Positions 47,911 to 59,117 of a stretch of DNA of 64,000 nucleotides are shown piece by piece; within the stretch, counting starts at the first letter, position 1; every line of letters starts with the position of its first letter. The DNA comes from Emmonsiellopsis sp. PD_33. Taxonomy: Eukaryota > Ascomycota > Eurotiomycetes > Onygenales > Ajellomycetaceae. Location: contig JANTQF010000132.1 in NCBI GenBank assembly GCA_032988165.1, positions 25,056 through 89,055 of the forward strand. The letters are read 5' to 3'. A model generated the notes under the pieces. The model was not told the origin of the DNA and searched no databases. It worked only from the letters and a program-made list of their open reading frames with translations. The position numbers and the translations under genes are program-made.

Positions 47911-48164
47911 TGTAATGGGTGTGCTCTGATAAGTAGATTATATAAGCTATATACTAGAATCAAAATTGTAATTACTAGAGAAAGGAAGGAAAAAAAAAAA
48001 GAAATTATAAGATCATATGATATAAATAGAAGGAAATTATGCAAGATCAGAGTGGATAAACATTTATATAAAGACCTAGTTAGAGGCATCTAATTAAGTA
48101 GTTGGAGATTAAGTGAAGTTTGAATGAGCTATAAATATAGAATATAAGGGTATAGCCCTTCACA
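47911..48164 (-). repeat. Gypsy-1 LTR E (5' LTR of copy C)
   Basis: 254 bp, TGTAATGGGTGTGCTC...CCCTTCACA on the plus strand, followed by the target copy TCCTC. Internally it has an A-run near 47,992-48,001 that is longer than in the other copies. Confidence 0.92.
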
Positions 48165-48169
48165 TCCTC

Positions 48170-50288
48170 AGGTCTCTTCAATCAACCAAATTGAGTGCTA
48201 CAGGCACATGAGATCTCTATGAACTTCAATAAATTAAATATAGTCTCTAGCAAACATATTAGACATACTATACACTTCAATAGAATCAAACACATAAAAA
48301 ACAATCTTACTCAGCAATTTTACATGATATTCAGTATAATTATAAATCTCATACCTCAGAAAGGGAGCAACATGTAATTATATAGGGATAAACTCCCACT
48401 ACTACTAAATCATTAGAACTCATTAAAAACACACAAATATAACAAGGATTTTATTAACACTGCAATTCAGAAATGAGAGATAATTACCCAGAAGAATACA
48501 TATAAAATAGTATTTAGACCTTCAGAAAACATGTTAGTAATCTTCCTACACTAAGTGTTTACCTATAAATTTAATAACAATAAATTTCTCAATAAGTTTA
48601 AAGTACATATCTGCATTTAAGGTAACCTTCAACCTCCCAGTGAAAAAGATACAAGAGCTCATATACTCACTAGCAGGATTTATCACACATTAATGGTAAT
48701 AACAGCAGCTTTTAACCTTGATACCAAGCAGCTTGACAGCATGAACACCTTTACAAATAGCAATATAAATGAGGAAGTCTATTGTAAACTGTCAGATAGA
48801 TAATAGAGACTTCCAGGCCTTACCTTTTTAAGGTAATCTCTTATCTTACTCAAATTGAAAAAAGGCCTATACAGATTATATCATTCACCACTACTTTAAT
48901 TGAATGAAGTCATAAAAATACTACTACATATAAAATTTACATCTTCATCTGATAATAGATGTCTCTTTTCAAATAATCAAATAATCATTTTCTTCTACAT
49001 TAATGATTTCATTACTCTTTCAGATAAGGATGATAAAGATGAAAGGGATCAGGTAGTTTAAAAACTTATGAACACATATGAGATTCATAATATGAGAAAA
49101 TTATATTGATTTTTGAATACCCATATCATTTAAGATAAAGTAAATTTGAAGCTCTAAATCTACCTTAATTCCTATATTAATAAGTTGGTAGCTACATATC
49201 ACCTTGAGTAATCCTCACAAACTCATGAAGTATCTCTTACAGGCATAAAACTTAAGGCCTATAAGACCAAATCAACCCCCACAAAAATCTATTACTACTA
49301 GTAATGTGTTGGATCTTGCATCTATCTAGTTATTATTATAAAGCCTAATATCATCTACACTGCATCAAAGCTCATATTTTTCATGCAGAATCCATCAGAT
49401 GTTCATTCAATTAAAATAAATTATATCATCATTTATCTATGAGATACATAGAACTATATCATCTAATATAATAATAGATATGATAGATCCCTACTTAAAT
49501 AATCAATAAATTTACCCATAAATTCAACTACACCACTAAATTTCAATGTAAATCCCAAAGTCATTAAATACTCTAGTAATACTAGCTTTATAGATAATGC
49601 TGACTACCAGTCTACAACTAGATATCTATTTAAAATATATGATAGCTCAGTCAATTAGAAGTCTGCTTAGCAGGCTATAGTAACTACCTTTATAATAGAG
49701 GCTGAACTTCTCACTATATTACATGTCAAATGAGAGGTTATATGATAGAAGCAATTCCTCATCTAAATTCAATTTAATTCTGAGTATAAAATCTCTATTA
49801 AATGTAATAATACTCAAATAGTAGGGTTATTAAATAAGAGTAATCTATAGATTAATATGTATCTTCACCATATTAATATACACAGCAGTTAGCTTCATAA
49901 GTGAGTTCAAAGCTCTAATATCAATATAACCTAGGTCCCTACAACAGAGATGCCTGCAGATAGCCTGATAAAGAGTCTCTCACTATAGAAATATTAAAAC
50001 TTCCTTAAATACCTTAATATTATTAATATTATTAATCTCATTGATATGCAGTGAGATCTGAGAGGAAAAGATTAATTTGTTCATTTTCATCATTCATTTA
50101 TTTTCATTGTTTTTATATGTTTTTGTTGATTTTGATGTTTTCATTGATTTTTAATTCCTACAAGGAACTCACCCAGCTGGATATTCAACACCCACACTAC
50201 CATATTATTTTGATTTTTATTTCCTATTTAGGTAGTACAACTAGCCTCATTATGTTCATTAAACAGTGCAGCATGCACTGGGGGGGTG
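48170..50288 (+). pseudogene. Copia reverse transcriptase and RNase H (decayed)
   Basis: Plus-strand text follows fungal Copia Pol closely: FKVTFNLPVKK..., DTKQLDSMNTFTNSNINEEV (about 48,730-48,780), IIIFFYINDFITLS (48,981-49,022; YVDD changed to YIND at 48996-49007), LVATYHL, SKLIFFMQNPSDVHS (about 49,370-49,410), DADYQSTTRYLFKIYD (about 49,600-49,645) and EAELLTI (about 49,700). EMPADSLIKSLTIEI near the end precedes a non-coding stretch and the G-run before the 3' LTR. Frequent stops. Confidence 0.85.
50277..50288 (+). other. Copia polypurine tract
   Basis: ACTGGGGGGGTG directly precedes the 3' LTR, the expected plus-strand primer for a Copia element of this orientation. Confidence 0.7.
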
Positions 50289-50455
50289 TGTTGGGAATCC
50301 TGAGATATCTCATATTCATGTAATCTCACTTAGAATTAGCATTTACACAGCCACCCACATTCCCTCATACAAAATAGCTAGGGTCCCTATGAACCATCAT
50401 TAGTTTTACAATATCATTCAATTTGTACCTCATGAAGCAATGTACAACGCCGATA
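50289..50455 (+). repeat. Copia 3' LTR
   Basis: 167 bp, matching 26195-26361. It is followed by CATGC (50456-50460), the second copy of the target duplication. Its last 10 bases keep two CpGs that the 5' LTR has lost. Confidence 0.9.
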
Positions 50456-50460
50456 CATGC

Positions 50461-53400
50461 GAACCACCTCCATGCGGTTCACAAATACCAGTACCGTGCA
50501 ACACCACAAAAAATACTGAAATTCCTCGTGATTTACAGTTCCGATATGGATGGTCTCATATTACGATCATTCATATCTCTTTTGTGCGAGATGAGCTTTT
50601 CTTTTATTCTCCCATAATTTTGAACCGCTCTAGACTGGAAACCGTTCGGGTCGCTAGCTACCTAGAGGCAGCTGGAAATTTCCTCCTTTACATTTGTCGT
50701 CAATGCAGATCCAACCGTCAGCCCGTTTACCCATCTAGAGAACAATACTCTCAGCAATACCCTCGAGGAATCATTTTTGGATTTTAATATAGTGCCAGAC
50801 CTGGGGAAGGATTAATTGGCGAAACTGATTCTTCGCAAGCTGAATAGGATTTTGGACTCTATTGAATCTATGTCCTAATACCCATTTGGTATGTTCAACT
50901 TCTCTTATATTTTGGAGATAATCGATCTGACCGAGGTGTTGAGGACATTGAACCCGAACTGTTTGAAAGGGATCACATCGTACGAGAAGGCTGACTGACG
51001 GACTGTCCCGGGAGAAGCCATGCTCACGAGTCTGGTAGAAGCTATCAAAGCCTATGCAATGAGCGCCAGGATGTCTCTTCTGGGCTCAGAGATATACTTG
51101 GAGATCAATCAACACTAGCCCCAATAGCATGCATACGCAGAGCTTTGATAGAAGATTGTCGATGCGATTCCGCAATCTTTGAGGAGGATATCCAAAGTAT
51201 GATAAGATCAGGTGTCGGGAATGGAAGACATTTGTTTCCATATTCGCAGAGAGACACCTGCAGAGCTCCAAAACATGACTGGTTCGTGAAATAGTCACTG
51301 AAATACTAGATCCTACACTTATGCTCGCCTTTCGACGTCTCTCAACTGGCAGTCTGACAATGTCTTTCTGCCCAGGCTTTCTAAGGCAAGTGCCCAGAAG
51401 CGCCAGCGGTTCGAGTATCTCCTCCGCCGGAGCACACCACTTTGAGGGTTTCAATTATCAATAACAGCACGTTCAGCACATCCAAACCACGATGAGCTTT
51501 CCAAGAATGCACGTAAGAAGAGTGTTCGCCGGCGTCACTGCTGCCAGAGCTTTACAGAAACCGCGTGGTGGGGAATATGTTGATGTTGATATGAGATCGA
51601 TCTCAACATGCTCCTAATGGTACGAAAGGGCTGATCTGGCAGACCGAAGCGCGTTGAAGCCTGCACAAACGTCTTGCGTGCCGTCAATGTATAACTATGT
51701 GACGCTGATTATAGCTGGGTTCTCATTATTTTTCCAGGATCAATAAGCCTATATGGCTTCTTCAAGTCCATTCTGCTAGGATTTGAATCCAACTTCTCTC
51801 GGTCGTCGCAGCAGGGAAGGCTCTTTCCTACCTTAATTAGGATACAACCCCTTTCAGCCGTGGAGATTTGTGAAGCGTTGGCTAGCTCTCCCGAGCCGTG
51901 GCCCTTGATTCGAAATCGCACAGCCAATTTTTTTGGGGGGGCGGGGTCACAAACACCACAATACTATCAGTAAGAAGCGAGTGGCTTCGTCCGAACTGTT
52001 TCAGTGTGAACCGCTATCCCCGCCAGGATACAAAGGAGTAGTGTCACTATCAGGCTTGGTCCATCCCTATCCACATGCAGGGCATCGCATCGTGCTTGAT
52101 AGCCACGGCTGGTTTCACCACTAACTACCACTAGAACATTAAATCTGAATTATGATTGAGGACTTGTTGACCCTCGGAGACTTTCAGCTTTGCACCAACC
52201 CCTCTTTCACTCCATCACGAGGGTCACGTCAAACTCATCAAGGTCTGGATTCACCCTAGCGAATGGAAAGAAACAACCGTATCCTGCCCGTCTTCAAACC
52301 ACCTTTTAGTATTTACAGACCTACGTCGAACTAGACCATTCTAGCGCAACAACGGCGACTGCTGGCTGTCTCCTCTGAGTCCACTCCAAACTCGAACTTC
52401 CAGAATCCGTCCCTGTCCGCCAGAAATCGCGTGGCGGAAGAAACCACACCCACCCGAAGTGTCTGCTGTCTCACTTCGAGCTGTCGATCCCCCAAGGTTG
52501 CGAAGACCCAAAGGATTTCGATACTTGAAAGCAACTAATAGCTCGAAGCACACTATACCCTGGATAAAAAGCGGCAACATCGTTCGTTCCCTGAGACAAC
52601 ATCCTTGTGCTCGACGAGACCATGAAGAAACTATTTTATTTCTCGCTTATGAGTATGGCTCCTCCCCGACAATATCAGCCCTCCCTTGTTGTTGCTATTG
52701 ACATCCGCATGCGCTGAAAGTAACTTGATATCCTAGTGCCACGACCCGCCTGAGCGATGGCGACGCTGCCCCTCACCAAGCCAAGACGCCATTTTGGCGT
52801 GTGGCGCTGCGGAACGGGTAAATCGTGGCCGGATGATTGGATTGACACGATCACTCCGCTCGGGCTTCAGTTTTGAAGGCTGGCTTCCATCTTGAAGCAG
52901 CGTGGAACTGTTGGCGAGATCCAATACTTTGGTGAGAGACTCAACTCCTCAGGCTCCGTTTTCGAACGGTTTCTTCATTGCTCGGTGTGGTTGCTCTTTG
53001 ATTCACGGGCCGGGGCCCGGGGGAAAGGGACTTTGCTTGGCAAGAACACGGGCCGTAGCAGCCGCTAACTTCTAAAAGTCCGTAACTATCCCAGATTCCA
53101 AAACCGCGACCATCAACACTAATTCCTGTCCAGACCCTTGAGGATACCACAAATCCCCAGCAACCTGGCCATCCGAACTATTTCAGGGTCCTGTCGTCGA
53201 TGATATACTCTTGATCCAGGCAATAACTACTTGTAACATCACAGTATGCTTACCACAACATGAAACGTTACCCGCTTCCGACTATTCAAATGCCATGCAC
53301 AGGCCGTCGCATGGAAAATGTGAAAGAAAACCATGAGTTGCATGCCGAGGGATCGTCGCTGCACCTATAATTTAGGACTGGGATTAACTGATCGCCCTAA

Positions 53401-53819
53401 TCGCTCTCCCATTCGACAAATTCTGGATCAGGGGAAATTGGTAATGGTCCATGGAGCAGCTCCATAAGGCGCTGTTCCTCGTGCACCATAACCTCGTGTT
53501 GCAGGAACCATGTCACATTAGCATCCACTGTTCATTATGACCCTCGAGAACATTTTGCCGGCGTTGTCACATTTGGGGGGTGGGGATTGGATCTTGCTCT
53601 CCAGTCTTCCGTCTCCGAACAGCCCCAGGGTGGATAGGAGCATGGTTTCTATCCTAAAATGGCTGGAGAGCTTTGTCCAGTGCCGCACAAGGGTGGACCT
53701 GGCGAGACAGCTTATCTATATAGACTGTCTCGCTGCTAAGCTTTCCACTCCAGTCCATCATCCACTGGACCACTGATTTTCATGTTGGATGTTCGATCTG
53801 TCTTCTCCACTCGGATCCA
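50461..53819. other. Normal-composition region with no intact gene seen
   Basis: CpG-containing sequence between the Copia element and the 7TM gene. Apart from a possible decayed coding segment (50,699-51,290), the many 60-120-codon frames overlap on both strands and show no domain. TATATA at 53717-53722 lies about 100 bp upstream of the next ATG and could be its TATA element. Confidence 0.5.
50699..51290 (+). pseudogene. Possible decayed coding segment, family unknown
   Basis: One plus frame from 50,699 to 51,118 (140 codons) reads like soluble protein, for example EIIDLTEVLRTLNPNCLKGI and LTSLVEAIKAYAMSARMSLL, but has three internal stops (50813 TAA, 50876 TAA, 50996 TGA). A second plus frame, open from about 50,966 to 51,290, reads VSSGLRDILGDQSTLAPIAC then RALIEDCRCDSAIFEEDIQ and also looks protein-like. 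Either could be the remnant. Both being real would need a frameshift. I cannot name a family, and three stops in 140 codons is only modestly fewer than chance. Confidence 0.25.
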
Positions 53820-55196
53820 ATGTATTCAAACGCCGCCCTTCCGCCAGCGACTGAGACTCGCGGCCATCAGACTATTACGATCGTAATTATCTTTACCATT
53901 CTTGCGCTTATTGCTGTAGCATTGCGAGGCATCACACGGTTTTGGATTCTCAAAAGCCATGGCTGGGACGATATATTTATTGGAATTGCAATGGTAAGCA
54001 CTTAGATCTTTTAGCTGAACATGCCTCATTTCGATTGAAAAATGACGTTTTTGTTAGATAGGCTCGATTGCCACAGGTATCTGCCAGTGTCAGCGTAAGT
54101 TTTTGGGCACTTGAAGGTAACACGCCGTGTGTTATTGTATGCTAATTATGATTAGAGGTTCGATATGGAAGCGGCAAACACGTACAATATGTGACCGAGT
54201 TTGAAACGATGATGTCGCTCAAATACCTCTTTTTCAGCATACATTTCTACAATACTGGCCTTTGCGCAACTAAGGCTGGAATTCTTCTCCTATACAGAAG
54301 AATCTTCACTTACCGATCCATGAACATCCTCTCTACAGCCGCCATGGTACTTGTTGCCTGCTACTGGATCACGGTTATTGTCAGTGGAATCTTGATGTGT
54401 ATCCCAGTCGACGCTTTTTGGACTGGAATTGAGGTACGATATATTTCTTGAAATCTAGTTTAGGAGCTCGACGTTAACAATTTTCCAGCCCAAGAAATGC
54501 GTTGATCAATTTAAGTAAGGATTCTGTTCTTCATTCGAACAGTCACCATCCCTCACATTGCTGACGACGAGCAAAGATTATATTTTGCCAACGCTGGCAT
54601 TAACATTGGAACCGATTTCATGGTTCTCCTTCTCCCAATTACCTATATTTGGAGGCTTCAGGTGTCCCAACGGCAAAAAATTACACTTGCCGTTGTCATG
54701 TCCCTCGGAACATTGTAAGACACTCCCCTACATTTACTCCCGAGCTCCGTTGCACTATAAGACCTTATGGTTTATCATCACAAGAATATATTCTAACTAT
54801 CGCCTCCAAATATCCAGCACCTGTTTAATGTCGATTCTTCGACTCTATGGCCTCATTGTGTTATCCAAATCTAAGGACCCGACCTGGGAGCAACCGGCGA
54901 CTGCATATTGGTCGTCCATTGAACTGAACATGGGCATAATTTGCGCATCTCTTCCAACACTCAAGCCCTTCATCACGAAGGTCGCGCCCCGCATACTTGG
55001 TACAGAACGAGCATCGCGGATGGGCTACTCAGGCCACAGTAGCAATTCACGATTTGTCAAGCCCAAACATAATCATATGCAAGCTAGGCCTAACAGCTTC
55101 ACCATGCTTCATCTAGGACGCGACACTCAAAGCCAGGAATCTGCGTCTGTATATGGCAGAGATCCTGTCGCCGAAAATTACGCATTTAAGCGGTAA
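53820..55196 (+). CDS. Fungal rhodopsin-like 7TM integral membrane protein
   Basis: Six exons, 53820-53993, 54058-54094, 54156-54433, 54489-54514, 54577-54714 and 54818-55196, give 343 residues. Hydrophobic spans are ITIVIIFTILALIAVAL (about 19-35), one crossing the first intron (IFIGIAMIGSIATGI), YLFFSIHFYNTGLCATKAGI, ILSTAAMVLVACYWITVIVS, ANAGINIGTDFMVLLLPITY, QKITLAVVMSLGTF, and a last one around SIELNMGIICASLPTLKPFI. KSHGWDDIFI, NTGLCATKAGILLLYRRIF and YFANAGINIGTDF are landmarks of the large fungal rhodopsin-domain (PTH11-neighbour, SAT4-like) family, whose ligands are mostly unknown. Introns have GTAAGC, GTAAGT, GTACGA, GTAAGG and GTAAGA donors. All exons sum to a whole frame. The cytoplasmic tail is Ser/Arg-rich. 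No CFEM domain is seen. Confidence 0.88.
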
Positions 55197-58100
55197 ATGC
55201 CATGATCATTTGCTGCGAAATACTTGCCCTTATCTATATTTGATTCAGTCATTTTTGTCCATGTTTTCCTTTCCATTTATTGCTATTTTTATACGGTGTT
55301 ATCATTTCTGTCTTTACTGGATATACCCCTTGATGGAAGGCTTCTGGGAACCAATGGTTACACATTACAAACTGATATAACATTAGAAAGGCATTGGGAC
55401 AGAAGAATGGGGACTGGGATACCCATTACAATCATTCTTTTTTGTTTGGCTTCGTTGCAGCTAAGGGGGCTGTTCTGGCGCGATTGGGAAGGTTTATTTA
55501 TCTGTTTTCCAAACCCCGGGGGAAAAAGGGTTGTTTTGGTGGGGTTTTTTTTTTCTCTCAGTTATCCTTTTGCTATGTCTGCCTCTGCTTTTATGAGTTG
55601 GAGTATGTGGTTGGAAGGATTTACCACCCGGAGTTCCAGAATACGCGGTTTTGGGTTGGTTGTCAGGTGGTGTCACTTTCTCCGGGTTTATTTCTCCTAC
55701 CTCTGCTTGGATATATTCCTCACTTCGGGCTCGATTTCCTTTACATACATAGTTATCTTACAATTTTTGAGACTCAAACTTAACTACAAGTAACAAGGTT
55801 TCCCTTCCATCCCTTAATCACTGCGGTTGCCTACAGGCGATCCCATTTCCTCTAGCGGATCAAAATACACTAGATCTCCCTCTTCTCCAACGAACAAATA
55901 ACCTCCTCGAAAAATTGCCTGCCGCATAACAGGTACCTAATAGGATCTAGTGAGAGAAGCATAATTTGAAAAACGAGGCCAAAATGACAGGCAAAAGAAT
56001 GGATTGAATAATTTTAAGTCCGTGTCAGAAGAGGCATCATGCATAACTAAACTGGTAACCCTGATTGGCAATAGTGAGATTAACAGCATGCATGAATTTA
56101 GAAAATGAAGATTCAAGAAAATAGACTAGACAAACAATGCGTTACCATGGTATAGGAATTGATCTGTGAATGAGTGAATGGAATTTTTTTTTCTCTCTCT
56201 TCTCGCTATGTTTTTTGACCAATGCTGGGAGTTATGACAGGGATATGAAGTATGACGGAATAGGTAACTCACTACTAGAGAGGAGGGGTCAGAAAAGAAA
56301 AGGTGGACATTGTAACTTGCTGTGTTATGATGCATACTTGAATGAACCCTGTACTTACCAGACACGAGAGAGGGATATTTGTGACGTACTATGTAGTTAC
56401 ATGGGTTCAGTTACATGGGTTCTTGGGGTTATCCCTACAGTATGTGAGAGCGGGTAAAAGAGAACATATTTTCTTTTTACTAATGGTTGGTGGTTGGGAA
56501 GGACATCAGATGCAGACACGGACGTTTCGAGGTGCAGCATGCACGGAATAACAGGGTTCTGGTCTTCAGCGTCTCGGAATGTGCTGCTCTGTCGGGCCGC
56601 GACGTACGGCCCGCTCGTTCCTGTCTCTGGGCTGTAATCCGGGATTTCCGGACCAGGCGGTTCAAGATGGCCTCGATCCTGAGAACCATTGATACTCCTA
56701 AGAAGGAAGGAGACTCAATCAAGATTTTTATGTTTCAGCATTGTCCCAACCCGCGTTAGCTGCTATGCTACAATGTCAGAAGCACAGAAATCACATTACC
56801 CATGAGCCCGAAACGTTGCTGGCTCACCCGTTTCGCTCTATTGAAGCGTGAAGTTGGTTGTGCGGGATGCCTCGCTTGGAAGTTGAGATAGGCATGAGCT
56901 TAGCCTATTAATACCGATTAATAATTAGGCTTGTTGCCGGTGACTCGGGAATTCTGGTCAGCAGCCGTCCGTCGCGTGGCTTTCCGATATCTATCTGATC
57001 GATTGGCGTCTCCTCCTTTCTGGTGCAGGCGGGCGACTGGCCTCGTGCAAAGAATTTCCGCCAGGATGGATCTTGTACGTCTCCAGCATATCCATTGCCA
57101 TCCCGAATGAGCTATGAACGCTGCACTGCAGAGTGAAACAGCACAAAGGGGGTGCCAACATTTGCAGAATACCATCGGTGGTAGCATCTGGGATGTGCTC
57201 CGAGTGGGATGTGCACATAAAAGTGCAGGGATTGGCAGCAAAATGGCCTGCATATCGCTCTATTCCCGATTTGGTAGGCTCGCTTATTTTCCAAGGTTTC
57301 CTTGGCGTGAGTTTAGTTCAACGTCCAAAGACTTGTGAACATTTTCAACAAACAGTCAAAGGGATAAACGGGAGAAATCCAGTTCTGCTCACTAAGAAGT
57401 CAACGAAGTCCGGACTCGAGGCTGGCGCAGAAAATTTACCTCTGCCCAAAATACAACAGCCGCTTCCTATCCCGCCACTCATCTGCGTCCATACCATGCC
57501 TTACCCCAGATTTCCTTTAGGAGGTTAATTGCCAATCCCTCCACTCCGCACATGCTTTATCTCACCTGTAGGCTGTCAAGTTGCCCCTGGATCTTGGATC
57601 GAAATATCGGGTTTGCATTAGCTTCCTTTTTGATTTACTTAACATCATATTGGCGGACTCTTGCTATTCCCCGCTCCTCCCCGAGGCTGCCCAGCATTAG
57701 AACCCTCCCACATAGGTATGGCGCATATTAATAACCTCCTACGGCTCTCTCAAGGTTATTGCAAAGGGGAAGAAGGATGTGGTCAAATGGCAATCCTCCG
57801 TGTCAGCCTCTCTATCAGATCGAACACATGAAACACAATGAAGAACTTTCTAACGTACACCCAAGCCACGCCAGCAACCTCTGCCAAGGGAACGGATACA
57901 TATCTTGCTGGATTGAATCGTTCGTAAACCGAGTTACGAAGCTGAATCTGGTTCACAGTCAAGAGGAATTCTATGCGCCTCTCAAAATTCCAGGGCATGT
58001 TTGATCGGTGTCTTTTCAAATCAACCCTCGATGCCTCACAAAAAATACTTCACGACGCTTAAGCGGCACATACGGCCAGTCCCGGAATTGATCCCAGCAT

Positions 58101-59117
58101 ACGCGCTAACTTCGTGCAGAACCAAAGTGCCTTTTGGTTTAGGCATGTCAGCTCAATTTATCCGGATGCCTGGGTTGGTCGAAAATGCACTGCAACAACA
58201 ACCTCGAGACGCCAGTTTTCTTCCTCCATCTTAAGCAGGCATCAGGGGTGCAACGCACACATGAAACAAGGAATGGTTTCACGGCGAAAGGAACGCACCA
58301 CTTTCTTACGTCAAGTCTATGATTTGAATCTGTCCCTCTCGAGACTGAGGATGGTAGCGTTGGATCGAACCATTTGCCTTGGTCTTGGAAAATAACGATG
58401 CTCTCCATCAGCCTGTCCCATGTTCGTTTCGGTCTATCCCGCACCAGCGTTAATACGACCCCAATTTTATAATAGCTGCCAAAGCAGGCTGTAGTTGGCC
58501 TCGACGAATCGTCCTCTGCCTAAAATGCACAGGTCGATCAGCGAGGGTATGGTCGGGATTTCCGATGCCAGAGCGATGAGCTAAATCCAGACAACTCTCA
58601 CTCTCAGTTGGACTTTCTTGATGTGTTTTTGGCCTACGGCCCACTCCCGACCCCTCTTCGAGCTATTTCGGCTTCAAATATACCGCGTGGAAGTGCGTGC
58701 ACGCTGTTCTTTTCCATTTCCTTTTTCTCTAACGGAGGGGGGATTTCCCTCCCCTGCCTTCTTTCGCGCTTATGATGATATCCCCCATACATTAACAATC
58801 TAACCAATCATCACCAACTATACATGCAGTACTTTTCTTATGCCCTGTTTGCAACCTTTTCAGATGTGGGGAATCCATGTTCAATCTCGTGGCTGCTAGG
58901 ACCAGGGGTGCGGGAGGATTGACTGCTGGAAAGGCGAAGGCCCATTGCACCCCTTCCAATGCTGATACAGGGCAGCTTCAGCTCTAATCTATTTGCCCCC
59001 AAAACCATGGCACAGCAATAAGGAAACGCGAATGCGGAGAAGGAACGGAAGCAAAATATACGATTTCCTTGAATTGCAATTGCCCAGAAGTGAGCCAGAG
59101 AGTCTAACTTTGTGAAT
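55197..59117. other. 3.9-kb region with no gene supported
   Basis: Normal composition. Frames of up to 189 codons (55,224-55,793) overlap others and are hydrophobic without family features. The first part is probably the 3' untranslated region of the 7TM gene. Others (56,170-56,760; 57,110-57,530; 57,760-58,640) occur on both strands at once and lack domains. No tRNA or snoRNA was recognised. Confidence 0.5.

Larger units (their letters stand above)
42589..48164 (-). mobile_element. Gypsy-1 copy C: uninterrupted Ty3/Gypsy element inserted in Copia
   Basis: 5,576 bp with 254-bp LTRs (42589-42842 and 47911-48164) and a 5-bp duplication TCTTC/TCCTC (42584-42588 and 48165-48169, one transition). 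It is the full-length reference for the family here. On the minus strand: gag with knuckle CINCDKSRHRATDC (about 46,670-46,715), RT with YLNN for YLDD (45343-45354), RNase H around 44,600-44,950, and integrase around 43,600-44,050, where the text VAINFTVNLSISDSCKNILI has Asn for the first catalytic Asp. Many stops. It shares orientation with copy B, which lies 2.1 kb to its left in the same Copia element. Confidence 0.92.
26195..50455 (+). mobile_element. Ty1/Copia LTR retrotransposon, interrupted by nested elements
   Basis: Two 167-bp LTRs (26195-26361 and 50289-50455) are flanked by an exact 5-bp duplication CATGC (26190-26194 and 50456-50460). A half-tRNA-like primer site follows the left LTR and a G-run (ACTGGGGGGGTG) precedes the right LTR, so the element is plus-strand. 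Its body survives in three pieces: 26362-27454 (leader, gag), 40450-42588 (gag end, protease, integrase) and 48170-50288 (reverse transcriptase, RNase H). Removing the insertions gives about 5.7 kb, a normal Copia length. Readable Pol landmarks are CWYLNPTLRPEW (gag end), INEEVYC, the RT core FFYIND in place of FFYVDD (YIND at 48996-49007), FFMQNPSDVHS, and an RNase H-like DADYQSTTRYLFKIYD followed by EAELL. The frame is full of stops and the element is dead. Confidence 0.93.

Noticed and set aside
51750..51830. Possible tRNA T-arm (GGATTTGAATCC)
   Set aside because: No matching A box, anticodon arm or acceptor stem could be folded around it on either strand.
55224..55793. 189-codon hydrophobic ORF downstream of the 7TM gene, plus a 129-codon overlapping frame
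   Set aside because: It overlaps the preceding gene's likely 3' untranslated region, is T-rich, and has no family features. Two frames being open together suggests composition.
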